Shown piece after piece: positions 17,524 through 26,244 of a stretch of 64,000 bases of DNA. Both the position numbers and the translations under genes were made by a program. Origin of the DNA: TMED14 sp002378565 (GTDB lineage: Bacteria > Bacteroidota > Bacteroidia > Flavobacteriales > Schleiferiaceae); contig OX044356.1 in the NCBI GenBank assembly GCA_943846715.1, positions 1,488,001 through 1,552,000 of the forward strand, read 5' to 3'. Position 1 is the first letter of the stretch; every line of letters starts with the position of its first letter. The notes below the pieces were generated by a model. The model ran no database searches. It was not told where the DNA came from and was given only the letters and a program-made list of their open reading frames with translations.

Positions 17524-18861
17524 ATGATCAAGAAAATCTTAATCGCCAACCGCGGTGAGATTGCCATGCGCATCATTCGCACGTGTCGCGAAATGGGCAT
17601 CCAAACGGTGGCAGTCTATTCTACGGCAGACAGAGACAGCCTGCATGTTCGTTTTGCAGATGAGGCAGTGTGCATTGGACCTCCAGCTTCTTCAGAAAGC
17701 TATTTGAAAATTGCAAACATCATGGCGGCCGCTGAGGTCACCAACGCAGATGCCATCCATCCCGGTTATGGCTTCTTGGCAGAGAATGCCTATTTCTCCA
17801 AAATCTGTGCAGACAATGGCATCAAATTCATTGGCGCCAGCCCTGAGCACATTGCACGCATGGGGGATAAGGCTTCAGCAAAACAAACCATGAAAGAGGC
17901 TGGCGTTCCCTGCGTGCCTGGTTCAGATGGCTTGTTGAAGGATTTGGATGAGGCAAAGAAAATAGCAAAATCCTTTGGCTACCCAGTGATGATCAAAGCC
18001 ACGGCAGGTGGCGGCGGCAAAGGCATGCGTGCTGTGTGGTCTGCCTCCGAGATCACCAAGGCCTGGGAAGGTGCCCGGCAGGAGGCAAAGGCTTCCTTTG
18101 GCAATGACGCTATGTACATGGAGAAGCTCATTGAGGAGCCTCGTCACATTGAAATCCAAATCATTGGGGATTGCAACGGCAACGCTGTGCACCTGAGCGA
18201 GCGTGATTGTTCCATTCAGCGACGCCATCAAAAATTGACCGAAGAGACCCCTTCGCCTTTCATGACGGATGAACTCCGTTCTGCCATGGGCAAATCTGCT
18301 ATTCTCGCAGCAGAGTACATCAAGTATGAAGGTGCCGGAACCATTGAATTCTTGGTTGACAAGCACCGCAATTTTTACTTCATGGAAATGAACACGCGGA
18401 TTCAAGTTGAACACCCCATCACCGAAGAAGTGACAGACTACGATCTGATCCGTGAGCAAATCAAAATGGCCAGCGGTGTTGCCCTTTCTGGTCGAAGCCA
18501 TGAACCGAAGCAATGGGCTATTGAATGCCGAATCAATGCTGAAGATCCGCACAACAATTTCCGGCCAAGTCCAGGGAAAATCACGGCATTCCATGCCCCC
18601 GGCGGCCATGGTGTTCGCGTCGACACCCATGTGTACGCGGGCTATACCATTCCACCGAACTACGACTCCATGATTGCCAAGCTGATTGTGACAGGTCGCA
18701 ATCGCAGCCAAGCCATTGAGCGCATGAAGCGTGCCTTGGACGAGTTCGTGATTGAAGGCGTGAAAACCACCATCCCTTTCCATCAGCAATTGATGGTGCA
18801 TTCAGATTATGTGGAGGGCAGCTACACCACCAAATTCATGGAAGACTTCGAGATCAAATAG
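17524..18861 (+). CDS. accC: Biotin carboxylase subunit of acetyl-CoA carboxylase
   Basis: ATP-grasp enzyme that carboxylates the biotin on AccB. Seen: KKILIANRGEIAMRIIRTCR at the N-terminus, the glycine-rich ATP loop KATAGGGGKGMRAVW, MEMNTRIQVEHPITEEVTD at the active site, and a C-terminal domain with ECRINAEDP. The 445-residue length is standard. It forms an operon with accB. Confidence 0.97.
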   Translation: MIKKILIANRGEIAMRIIRTCREMGIQTVAVYSTADRDSLHVRFADEAVCIGPPASSESYLKIANIMAAAEVTNADAIHPGYGFLAENAYFSKICADNGIKFIGASPEHIARMGDKASAKQTMKEAGVPCVPGSDGLLKDLDEAKKIAKSFGYPVMIKATAGGGGKGMRAVWSASEITKAWEGARQEAKASFGNDAMYMEKLIEEPRHIEIQIIGDCNGNAVHLSERDCSIQRRHQKLTEETPSPFMTDELRSAMGKSAILAAEYIKYEGAGTIEFLVDKHRNFYFMEMNTRIQVEHPITEEVTDYDLIREQIKMASGVALSGRSHEPKQWAIECRINAEDPHNNFRPSPGKITAFHAPGGHGVRVDTHVYAGYTIPPNYDSMIAKLIVTGRNRSQAIERMKRALDEFVIEGVKTTIPFHQQLMVHSDYVEGSYTTKFMEDFEIK

Positions 18862-18894
18862 CCTCGAAATTTGCAAAACAATAGAGCATCAATC

Positions 18895-19692
18895 ATGGCA
18901 GATCGCACAATCACCAAGGGGTTCATTGACCCAACCTTTCAGGTGCGAAATCTGCTGCAACGCTTTCTTGGTCTACTCTACCACAGCTACTATTACATCT
19001 TGATGTTTGTGAGTATCATTGGTCTGTTTCCCTGGCTTTTCCATTACTCCAAGCACGACAAAGACTTCCCTTCCTTCTACCGCTTTGGCCGCTTGTGGTC
19101 CGCATTGATCCTTAACGGGATGGGACTGGTCAGAAAGGTGACCTATGAAGCGGACATCCCCTGGGACAGGCCCTATGTGGTGGTGGCCAACCACAGCAGC
19201 GAACTAGACATCATGGTCACCTACCGCTTGGTGAAGTCCCCCACCGTTTTCATTGGCAAGATTGAATTGACCCGCATTCCCCTTTTTGGCTTTTTCTTTA
19301 AGCGTTCAAGCATCTGTGTGGACAGAAAAAGCTTGGCAAGCGCCCGTGAAGTGATGGCCCAATCCTCAGACTGTTTGACAAGGGGCCTAAACATGTGTAT
19401 CTACCCCGAGGGAGGCATTCCAAAAAACCCTGCCATGCTGCTGGGTCCCTTCAAGCGTGGGGCGTTCAAGCTAGCTATCGAACACGGTGCTGACATCCTT
19501 CCCATCACCTTTGGTGGGCATCGTCAGCATTTCCCTGACCTGTTGAAAGGCGGCAGACCAGGCGTCATTAGGGCCACGGTACACAAGCCTATTGCGACCA
19601 AAGGAATGGCCCTAGGCGATGCGCAAGAGCTGAGCAACAGGGTTCATGACGTAATTTTGTCCCAGTTGAAAACCTACAGAAAGCTTTCATGA
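18895..19692 (+). CDS. plsC: 1-acyl-sn-glycerol-3-phosphate acyltransferase
   Basis: Membrane enzyme making phosphatidic acid from lysophosphatidic acid. The catalytic NHSSELD (HX4D) motif is near residue 100, followed by GKIELTRIPLFGFFFKR and IYPEGGIPKNPAM (the EGT-type motif III). A hydrophobic N-terminal span (YYYILMFVSIIGLFPW) anchors it. The start at 18895 (MADRTITKG) is preferred to a more upstream start in the accC tail region. It overlaps gatC by four bases (ATGA) and follows accBC, so lipid genes cluster here. Confidence 0.92.
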   Translation: MADRTITKGFIDPTFQVRNLLQRFLGLLYHSYYYILMFVSIIGLFPWLFHYSKHDKDFPSFYRFGRLWSALILNGMGLVRKVTYEADIPWDRPYVVVANHSSELDIMVTYRLVKSPTVFIGKIELTRIPLFGFFFKRSSICVDRKSLASAREVMAQSSDCLTRGLNMCIYPEGGIPKNPAMLLGPFKRGAFKLAIEHGADILPITFGGHRQHFPDLLKGGRPGVIRATVHKPIATKGMALGDAQELSNRVHDVILSQLKTYRKLS

Positions 19693-19982
19693 GCATCCAA
19701 CAAGCAGACATCCTGAAACTCGCCCACCTCGCCAGATTGAAAATGACCGAGGAGGAGGCTACAGCCATGCAGGCTGATATGGTGAAAATACTTGAATTTG
19801 TCAGTCAAATTGAAGCCATGGACCTTGATGGTGTGGAGCCGCTTGTGTACCTATCTGATCGGGAGAATGTACTTCGCGATGACCAATCCAATGAGGCCAT
19901 GACACAAAAGCAAGCTCTGAGCAACGCCCCAGATGCCAACAGTGACTACTTCAAGGTCCCTCGCTTCATGGACAAAAGCTGA
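19689..19982 (+). CDS. gatC: Aspartyl/glutamyl-tRNA amidotransferase subunit C
   Basis: Small subunit of GatCAB, which amidates misacylated Glu-tRNA(Gln) or Asp-tRNA(Asn). At 97 residues it has the family layout ILKLAHLARLKMTEEE and EAMDLDGVEPLVY, ending in YFKVPRFMDKS. It is ATGA-coupled to plsC. gatA and gatB are not in the window. Confidence 0.93.
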   Translation: MSIQQADILKLAHLARLKMTEEEATAMQADMVKILEFVSQIEAMDLDGVEPLVYLSDRENVLRDDQSNEAMTQKQALSNAPDANSDYFKVPRFMDKS

Positions 19983-20045
19983 ATAGCTTTAGCTGTTGAG
20001 CTTAGCGTGAGCTGCAAGACAATCTCATCTCTGATTCCTATAGCA

Positions 20046-20053
20046 TACTTTTG
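20046..20053 (+). promoter_or_regulatory. -7 box of the TCR-type MFS gene (leaderless)
   Basis: TACTTTTG, a full match to TAnnTTTG, followed by CCCGC and the ATG at 20059. Confidence 0.6.
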
Positions 20054-20058
20054 CCCGC

Positions 20059-21285
20059 ATGCGCAAGAACAACAAAGCAGCCGTTGGCTTCATTTTTGTA
20101 ACCATGCTTCTGGATGTGATTGGCTTAGGGATCATCATCCCCGTCATCCCCGCATTGATTCAGGAGCTGACAGGCTCTACGCTATCTGAAGCCTCGCAAT
20201 ATGGCGGTTGGTTAATCTTTGCCTATGCCTTTTTTCAATTTGTCTTCGCACCCATTGTCGGCGGCCTGAGTGATCGGTTTGGCCGGCGCCCGGTCCTCTT
20301 ATTCTCCCTGTTTGGCTTTGGAATAAACTACCTGTTGCTCGCCTTTGCGCCAACCATTGCATGGCTGTTCATTGGCCGCATCATTTCTGGCATATTTGGT
20401 GCCTCCTATTCAACAGGTGCAGCTTACATCGCAGATGTCAGTAGCAAAGAGAAACGGGCACAAAACTTTGGGTTGATCGGTGTGGCCTTTGGTGTAGGAT
20501 TCATCATTGGACCAGTGATCGGGGGGGTGTTGGGTGAAATTGGTTCTCGAATTCCATTTTTTGCGGCCGCAGGACTTTCCATTATCAATTGGCTCTACGG
20601 CGTCTTTGTCTTACCTGAATCCTTACCTGAATCCAAGCGCCGACCCTTTGACTGGAAAAAGGCCAACCCCATTGGATCGCTGATGGCGCTCAAACATTAC
20701 CCAGCTGTTGCTAGTCTGGTGGGCACCTTTGCCTTCATCTACCTTGGGTCCCATGCCGTGCATGGCACATGGAGCTATTTCACCATGGAAAAATTTGCCT
20801 GGTCTGAGTCCATGGTTGGCTACTCTTTAGGTGCAGTTGGCATTGCCAGTGCCATTGTGCAAGGCGGCTTGATTCGTGTCATCATTCCAAAAATTGGCGA
20901 GTACAAAACCCTGATTTTTGGCCTGTTGATGAATCTGATTGGCCTCCTTCTCTTTGCCTTTTCGCCTACGGGTTTTTGGATGTTTGTCTTCATTGTGCCC
21001 TACTGCTTGGGCGGCTTTGCCGGCCCCGCATTGCAGGCTATCGTCACCAAGCAAGTGCCCGACAATGAGCAGGGCCAGCTGCAGGGAACCCTGACGAGTA
21101 CCATGAGCGCTACGGCCATTGTGGGACCCCTGTTGATGACCAGTGTTTTTGCCTACTTCACCTCAGGCAATGCGCCTTTTTACTTCCCGGGTGCCGCCTT
21201 TGTGCTGGCTGCTGCATTTGTGGCTATTGCGTTGGTGATCATCGTCAAGCGCGGCGAAGCGAAGACGACGGGGCGGGAGCTTTGA
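20059..21285 (+). CDS. TetA/TCR-type MFS transporter
   Basis: A 12-span major facilitator antiporter, probably an exporter. Motif A reads GGLSDRFGRRPVLLF between TM2 and TM3, and the antiporter motif C region reads GVGFIIGPVIGGVLGE in TM5. The N-terminus LDVIGLGIIIPVIPALIQEL is typical of the tetracycline-resistance-like (TCR) subfamily. The length of 408 is normal. The substrate is not predictable; many Bacteroidota members are annotated as tetracycline or multidrug pumps without proof. Confidence 0.9.
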   Translation: MRKNNKAAVGFIFVTMLLDVIGLGIIIPVIPALIQELTGSTLSEASQYGGWLIFAYAFFQFVFAPIVGGLSDRFGRRPVLLFSLFGFGINYLLLAFAPTIAWLFIGRIISGIFGASYSTGAAYIADVSSKEKRAQNFGLIGVAFGVGFIIGPVIGGVLGEIGSRIPFFAAAGLSIINWLYGVFVLPESLPESKRRPFDWKKANPIGSLMALKHYPAVASLVGTFAFIYLGSHAVHGTWSYFTMEKFAWSESMVGYSLGAVGIASAIVQGGLIRVIIPKIGEYKTLIFGLLMNLIGLLLFAFSPTGFWMFVFIVPYCLGGFAGPALQAIVTKQVPDNEQGQLQGTLTSTMSATAIVGPLLMTSVFAYFTSGNAPFYFPGAAFVLAAAFVAIALVIIVKRGEAKTTGREL

Positions 21286-21290
21286 TCAGT

Positions 21291-21770
21291 CTATTGAACG
21301 ACAATACGTATCGGTAGTTCCCCACTGTGCATTTCAGCAATCACCTTGATGGAGTCCATGCTGAGATCGTTTTTTGTCTTCGTCATGTAACTGGTCAATG
21401 TGATGAATTTCCCGGGGAAGACGATGCGATTCTTTGCTTCGAATGTCCCTATTTCTTCACGGTTTACCGAAAGGTAAACGCGCATCATAGCACCCACGGC
21501 TGTCCCTTGAATGACCTTGAATCCTTTAGGAATAGCTTCATCAACACGATTAACAAGTACCCAATCATCATTGGGTTTTTCCAAAATCAACACGTCACTT
21601 GAGTCAATGATGCCGTAATCCATCAAATTGAAGCTGTCAGGGCTATGGAAATAGACATCAATGTGGTTTTCAATGACTGGATCACCTGATAGCGTATCGC
21701 ATGACGTAAACATCAAGGCCAAAAGGGCGACGCCAAATAAATGAACAAAACTGATTGACCTCTTTACCAT
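21291..21770 (-). CDS. Lipoprotein of unknown function
   Basis: A 159-residue lipoprotein with start MVKRSISF and lipobox MFTSC, followed by a short acidic linker and a beta-rich mature part (VYFHSPDSFNLMDYGI, RVYLSVNREEIGTFEAKNR). No known family is recognised. It is the last gene on the minus strand of the maltodextrin locus, 60 bases after the small 61-residue gene, and it may belong to that transcript; a link to sugar uptake is only positional. It ends six bases from the stop of the TCR-type MFS gene. Confidence 0.65.
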   Translation of the reverse strand: MVKRSISFVHLFGVALLALMFTSCDTLSGDPVIENHIDVYFHSPDSFNLMDYGIIDSSDVLILEKPNDDWVLVNRVDEAIPKGFKVIQGTAVGAMMRVYLSVNREEIGTFEAKNRIVFPGKFITLTSYMTKTKNDLSMDSIKVIAEMHSGELPIRIVVQ

Positions 21771-21830
21771 CATTAACTCATGCATGACCTCTGTGGGTAT
21801 TCATTGGTTCAGTTCACTCACGCCAATAGC

Positions 21831-22016
21831 TTAATGCTTGTTGGTGATGCTCACTGACCAAATGGTGATTTTATTTTCAATAACCAGGTCAATAACCATG
21901 CCATTAGCATAGGCAAAATCCATGCTTCGGTAGCCCTTTGAAAGCAGCTGTTTGCCTGAATTCGCAAGGGCGAGTTGTTGCTTCTTTTCTCTACCATCTT
22001 GATGTATCAAAGGCAT
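21831..22016 (-). CDS. Small protein abutting the sugar transporter gene
   Basis: A 61-residue open frame whose ATG directly follows the TGA of the sugar MFS gene, which suggests translational coupling. The product is basic at the N-terminus and beta-like at the C-terminus (GMVIDLVIENKITIWSVSI), with no signal peptide or recognisable domain. It could be a genuine small protein or a chance frame. Confidence 0.35.
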   Translation of the reverse strand: MPLIHQDGREKKQQLALANSGKQLLSKGYRSMDFAYANGMVIDLVIENKITIWSVSITNKH

Positions 22017-23396
22017 TCAATCCTTCACCGCCTCAGGGTTCACAATCAGTAAATTGCTCAAAGATGCAATGGCCAATGACAGGCCTGCCAACAACATGGC
22101 ATTGATGGCTGAGTCCCCAAAAAGGAAGGTGTAAATAGCCACCAAAGACGTCGCTGCCACGATTTGCGGGATGACAATGAACATGTTGAATAGGCCCATG
22201 AATACCCCCATTTTCTCGCCATCAATGAAGCTGGAAAGCATGGCGTAGGGCATGGATAATATGGAGGCCCATGCAATGCCAATGGCCATGAATGCAACGC
22301 CTAAGTAATCAGGGCTATCCATCCAAAACATGCTGAAAAACCCCAAGGCGCCAATCATCAATGAAGCCATGTGCAGGTTACGTCGGTTGATCTTTCGTCG
22401 CGAGGTGTACAGGGTCAACAACAGGGCGAAGGCCATGGAGCTCAAGCCATACATGCCCATGTTTGCTCCCACTTGGTCTGCTGCGTCATTGTATGCTTGG
22501 CTGGCCAACTGGTAGCCTTCAATCACCTCGTCCGACGCCACATTCAAGTGGATGGCCTGGGGCTTTGGGGCGTTAAACACATGCGCTGTCAAGGCTGGTG
22601 TCGCCATGGACCACATGGCGAAAAACGCAAACCAGGAAAAAAACTGCACAAGACCTAAGCGCTTCATCGTCAATGGCATGTTTTGGATGTTACTCAGGAT
22701 TTCTCGGCCTGCGACAAGGGGATTTTTTGCGTTTTTCTTTGCCGCTTCAAAGGCTTCCATGTCCTCTGGGGGGTATTCATCTGTAGTAAAGACCGTGATG
22801 AGCATGCTGACGATGAATACCGCGGCACCCACGGCAAAGGCAACCTTCACAGACATAGGAACCACACCGGGGTCAGCTACATTGCTAACGCCCATTTTGG
22901 TGATGAACAAGGGAAGGTTAGACGCCACCCAAGTGCCAATACCAATGATGAGGGTTTGCATGACAAACCCATAAGACCGTTGGTTGTTTGGCAGTTTGTC
23001 AGCCACAAGAGCCCTGAATGGCTCCATGGAAATATTGATGGAGGCATCCAACACCCACAAGCTGCCTGCTGCCATCCACAAAACCGATGAATGAGGGACA
23101 GCAAACAGGGCAAGGGAACTCAGCACTGCACCAATCAAAAAGAAGGGCCGCCTTCTACCCCACCTGGCATGCCACGTTTTATCAGACAAATAACCAATGA
23201 TCGGCTGAACAATCAGGCCAGTAAGTGGTGCCGCAATCCAAAGCATTGGAATGTCATGCTCATTGGCGCCTAGGGTTTGAAATATCCGACTCATGAATCC
23301 GCCTTGCAGGGCAAAGCCAAACTGGATGCCCAAAAAGCCAAAGCTCATGTTCCATATTTGCCAAAATTTGAGTTGGGGTCTATGCGTGCTTGACAT
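22017..23396 (-). CDS. Sugar MFS transporter, probable maltose importer
   Basis: A 12-span MFS protein of the sucrose/maltose (GPH-like) symporter type, about 459 residues from MSSTHRPQLKFW. Seen: PIIGYLSDKTWHARWGRRRPFF between spans 2 and 3, which is the hallmark of this sugar group, and NISMEPFRALVADKLP in the middle. It lies 23 bases after the Nudix regulator gene on the same strand, opposite the maltose phosphorylase operon, so maltose or short maltodextrins are the likely cargo. A longer upstream start would overlap the regulator gene and is not preferred. Confidence 0.87.
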   Translation of the reverse strand: MSSTHRPQLKFWQIWNMSFGFLGIQFGFALQGGFMSRIFQTLGANEHDIPMLWIAAPLTGLIVQPIIGYLSDKTWHARWGRRRPFFLIGAVLSSLALFAVPHSSVLWMAAGSLWVLDASINISMEPFRALVADKLPNNQRSYGFVMQTLIIGIGTWVASNLPLFITKMGVSNVADPGVVPMSVKVAFAVGAAVFIVSMLITVFTTDEYPPEDMEAFEAAKKNAKNPLVAGREILSNIQNMPLTMKRLGLVQFFSWFAFFAMWSMATPALTAHVFNAPKPQAIHLNVASDEVIEGYQLASQAYNDAADQVGANMGMYGLSSMAFALLLTLYTSRRKINRRNLHMASLMIGALGFFSMFWMDSPDYLGVAFMAIGIAWASILSMPYAMLSSFIDGEKMGVFMGLFNMFIVIPQIVAATSLVAIYTFLFGDSAINAMLLAGLSLAIASLSNLLIVNPEAVKD

Positions 23397-23419
23397 CCAA
23401 TTAGTTTTAGGTGGTCCGA

Positions 23420-24097
23420 TTAAGCCTTGTTGCTCCAGCGGTAAAGCCTCGCTGGCTTGTGGTAGACGCCAGTCTGCTTTTCCTCCAAGGGAATAACCCA
23501 ATTGTCATTGATGACTTTTTTGCGAAAGTTTCGCTTGTCAAAGGTGGTTCGAAGGATGACCTCATGCACTGACTGCATCTGTGTGAGGGTAAACTTTTCA
23601 GGCAATAGCTTGAAGCCAACCTGCATGCCTTTCAAGGCCTTTCTCAAGGTGCCTAATGCGCGATTGAAGATGTCATTGTGATCAAATGCCAGAGCAGGGA
23701 CATCGTAGGCGTCTTCCCAAAAAACCCGCTTAGCAAAACCTGATGCTGATGGGTTGAAGTCTTCCATTTTCACCAAGGCATAGTAAGCGATGGTGATGAC
23801 CCTTGCTTCAGGGTTGCTCCGATGTGTTCTTAGCCATGGCAGATCATTGGTGTTGCTGACGCGATTGGGGTCACCAAAGGCGCCACATTGTCGCAAATAC
23901 AACCCCGTCAACCCGGTCAGTTCTTTGAGCACCCGAGAGGCTGCTTCATCAAGGCTTTCCTCATCCTGCAAATGATCTCCCGGCAAAGCAAACCGATGGT
24001 CTTGACCCAGGTCTTCTTGTTCAATTAAGAGCGCGTTGAGCCTCTGGCCATCAAAGCCAAAAACGACACAGTCTACAGAAACATTGGGATTGATCAT
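23420..24097 (-). CDS. Nudix-domain transcriptional regulator (NrtR/AraR type)
   Basis: A 225-residue regulator with an N-terminal Nudix fold (about 1-145) and a C-terminal winged helix (about 150-225). The Nudix box is degenerate (DEAASRVLKELTG), so it probably binds a ligand rather than hydrolysing one, as in known Bacteroidota Nudix regulators of sugar genes. The DNA-binding part reads LLPEKFTLTQMQSVHEVI and TFDKRNFRKKVI. It is the first gene of the transporter transcript and is divergent from pfkA. The 100-base gap between them holds two identical operator-like palindromes. Most likely role: control of the whole maltodextrin locus. Confidence 0.87.
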   Translation of the reverse strand: MINPNVSVDCVVFGFDGQRLNALLIEQEDLGQDHRFALPGDHLQDEESLDEAASRVLKELTGLTGLYLRQCGAFGDPNRVSNTNDLPWLRTHRSNPEARVITIAYYALVKMEDFNPSASGFAKRVFWEDAYDVPALAFDHNDIFNRALGTLRKALKGMQVGFKLLPEKFTLTQMQSVHEVILRTTFDKRNFRKKVINDNWVIPLEEKQTGVYHKPARLYRWSNKA

Positions 24098-24111
24098 TGC
24101 TTGAGCATAAA

Positions 24112-24127
24112 TGTACGAAATACACTT
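24112..24127. promoter_or_regulatory. Operator-like palindrome, copy 1
   Basis: TGTACGAAATACACTT: an inverted repeat (TGTA-N5-TACA) that lies 15 bases upstream of the regulator start. A second copy, identical over these 16 bases, lies 51 bases away. It is a probable binding site of the Nudix regulator. Confidence 0.65.
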
Positions 24128-24161
24128 AGCCGATGGTCATGGGCGGTTAAAATCACCCTTC

Positions 24162-24178
24162 GTGTACGAAATACACTT
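24162..24178. promoter_or_regulatory. Operator-like palindrome, copy 2
   Basis: GTGTA-CGAAA-TACAC, a perfect inverted repeat with a 5-base centre, about 18 bases upstream of the pfkA -7 box. The 51-base centre distance from copy 1 is close to five helical turns, which would put both sites on the same face of the DNA. Confidence 0.68.
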
Positions 24179-24195
24179 TCAGTATGATTAAGTTG

Positions 24196-24203
24196 TACCT
24201 TTG
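24196..24203 (+). promoter_or_regulatory. -7 box of the pfkA-maltodextrin operon (leaderless)
   Basis: TACCTTTG, followed by AAAATC and the GTG at 24210. The in-frame TTG at 24201 lies inside this box and is therefore an unlikely start. Confidence 0.58.
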
Positions 24204-24209
24204 AAAATC

Positions 24210-25193
24210 GTGAATACCTCTATCCAACATATTGCTGTGATCACTTCCGGTGGCGACGCACCTGGAATGAATGCAGCTATCCGAGCCGTCGCCCGGACTG
24301 CATCCTACCATGGCCTCAAGGTTAGTGGTTATTATCGCGGCTACGATGGCTTGATGGAGGGGGACTCGGTAGGCATGACTGCGCGAAGCGTAAAAAACAC
24401 ATTAGCTATGGGCGGAACCTGGCTGAAATCAGCCCGTTCTGAGGCCTTTAGAACTGTTCAAGGACGCGCCATAGCTGCAAAGACATTGGAGTCTGACGGG
24501 GTTGATGCCCTGGTGGTGATTGGCGGTGATGGGAGTTTCAGGGGTGCGCAGGCCTTGTCTGAAGAACACGGGATTCCCGTGATTGGCATACCCGGAACCA
24601 TTGATAACGATCTGTATGGCACAGATCACAGCATTGGATTTGACACCGCGGTCAACACGGTGATGCATGCTGTAGATAAGATTCGTGACACCGCCAACAG
24701 TCACAATCGCTTTTTTTTGGTTGAGGTAATGGGGCGAGACTCAGGCTTCATTGCTTTGAGCGCAGCCATTGCAACTGGGGGCATGGATGCCATTTTACCC
24801 GAGGTTGAGTACAGCGTTGATGAACTCTTTGAGACGGTCAGGCAGGGTGCCAAACACAAAAAAACGTCCAATATTGTCATTGTCGCAGAAGGATCAACCA
24901 TTGGAAGCCCTGCAGAATTGGCTCAGGCCTTGGTGACAGAGTTTCCTGAACTGGATGTCAAGGTGAGCACCTTGGGTCACATGCAGCGCGGCGGATCCCC
25001 CAGCCACTTGGATCGAATCCTGGCTGGACGATTGGGTGTTGGCGCAGTGGACGGCCTTCTTCAGGGGAAAAACCAGGTCATGGTTGGCCTTCAGCAAGGA
25101 CAGCTCAACTACGTGCCCTTTGACAAAGCCTGCTCGCAAGGCAAGGACCTCAACCTGGACCTCTTGCGTGTTGCAGACATTCTATCTATTTGA
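24210..25193 (+). CDS. pfkA: 6-phosphofructokinase
   Basis: Commits fructose 6-phosphate to glycolysis. The sequence HIAVITSGGDAPGMNAAIR holds the ATP-binding glycine motif, and IPGTIDNDLYGTD contains the catalytic TIDND. GRDSGFIA and the fructose-binding LGHMQRGGSPS follow. The Gly after GG (GGDGS) indicates an ATP- rather than PPi-dependent enzyme. The GTG at 24210 gives 327 residues. It leads the seven-gene plus-strand operon downstream of the twin operators. Confidence 0.94.
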   Translation: MNTSIQHIAVITSGGDAPGMNAAIRAVARTASYHGLKVSGYYRGYDGLMEGDSVGMTARSVKNTLAMGGTWLKSARSEAFRTVQGRAIAAKTLESDGVDALVVIGGDGSFRGAQALSEEHGIPVIGIPGTIDNDLYGTDHSIGFDTAVNTVMHAVDKIRDTANSHNRFFLVEVMGRDSGFIALSAAIATGGMDAILPEVEYSVDELFETVRQGAKHKKTSNIVIVAEGSTIGSPAELAQALVTEFPELDVKVSTLGHMQRGGSPSHLDRILAGRLGVGAVDGLLQGKNQVMVGLQQGQLNYVPFDKACSQGKDLNLDLLRVADILSI

Positions 25194-25240
25194 TCATTAC
25201 AGCCCTTGAATCTGTTTGATAATCTACTACATTCACACTC

Positions 25241-26233
25241 ATGAAACGCATCGCTATCAATGGGTTTGGCCGCATCGGCCGACTCACCTTTCGTAACTTA
25301 TTATTGCTTGACAACGTGGAGGTTGTCGCCATCAATGACCTCACGGACATCCGCACCCTAACACATTTGCTCAAGCATGATTCTGCTCAGGGCGCCTTTG
25401 ACGGCAGCGCTGAGGTTGGCGATGGCTGCATTGTAGTCAACGGTCAGGCAGTCACTGTGACTAGCGAACCGCGCCCATTGGACCTGCCCTGGCAAGCCAT
25501 GAAGGTCGATTTGGTGATCGAGTGCACAGGGCTGTTCACAGACCAAGCAACCCTAGACCAGCACCTGCAAGCGGGTGCCGGCAAAGTGCTGTTATCTGCA
25601 CCGGGCAAAAACGGCATCAAAACTGTCGTCAATGGGGTGAACGACGAGACGCTCACTGCGGATGATCACATCGTCAGTAATGCCTCCTGCACCACCAACT
25701 GCTTGGCTCCTATGATGAAGGTTTTGAATGACAGTTTTGGTGTGGAACGCGCCTACATGTTGACAGTCCACGCCTACACCAATGACCAGAACATCTTGGA
25801 CGCACCCCATCGGGATTTGCGTCGGGCACGAGCTGCTGCACACAACATCATTCCAACGACTACTGGCGCAGCAACAGCAGTGGGGCTGGTCTTGCCAGAA
25901 TTGGCTGGACGCATCCATGGCTATGCCATGCGGGTTCCCACCATCACGGGATCTGCCACCGACGTCACGGTTGAACTGTCACAAGATGCCTCTGCTGAGG
26001 CCATCAATGCCGCCATGAAAACAGCAGCTGAAGGGCCACTCAAGGGCATTTTGCAATTCAGCACGGAGCCCCTTGTTTCCTCTGACATCATAGGCAACAG
26101 CCATGGCTGCATCTTTGATAGCCAACTGACATCTTCGCAGGGAAACTTGGTGAAGATCATGGGCTGGTACGATAACGAAGCTGGTTATGCTGCCAGACTG
26201 GCGGGCGTGGCCAATACCTTGCTTAACCTCTGA
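25241..26233 (+). CDS. gap: Glyceraldehyde-3-phosphate dehydrogenase
   Basis: NAD-dependent glycolytic enzyme. INGFGRIGRLTFRN is the Rossmann motif; the catalytic cysteine is in SNASCTTNCLAPM, and the catalytic His lies further on after LTVHAYT. The length of 330 is standard. It is 47 bases downstream of pfkA with no clear terminator, and 11 bases before the BadF-type kinase gene, so it probably belongs to the same transcript. A second promoter in the gap is possible. Confidence 0.96.
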   Translation: MKRIAINGFGRIGRLTFRNLLLLDNVEVVAINDLTDIRTLTHLLKHDSAQGAFDGSAEVGDGCIVVNGQAVTVTSEPRPLDLPWQAMKVDLVIECTGLFTDQATLDQHLQAGAGKVLLSAPGKNGIKTVVNGVNDETLTADDHIVSNASCTTNCLAPMMKVLNDSFGVERAYMLTVHAYTNDQNILDAPHRDLRRARAAAHNIIPTTTGAATAVGLVLPELAGRIHGYAMRVPTITGSATDVTVELSQDASAEAINAAMKTAAEGPLKGILQFSTEPLVSSDIIGNSHGCIFDSQLTSSQGNLVKIMGWYDNEAGYAARLAGVANTLLNL

Positions 26234-26244
26234 ACTGACCTCAC

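Noticed and set aside
17923..18801. A 292-residue minus-strand frame opposite accC
   Set aside because: AccC is certain in this interval; the antisense frame has no recognisable features.
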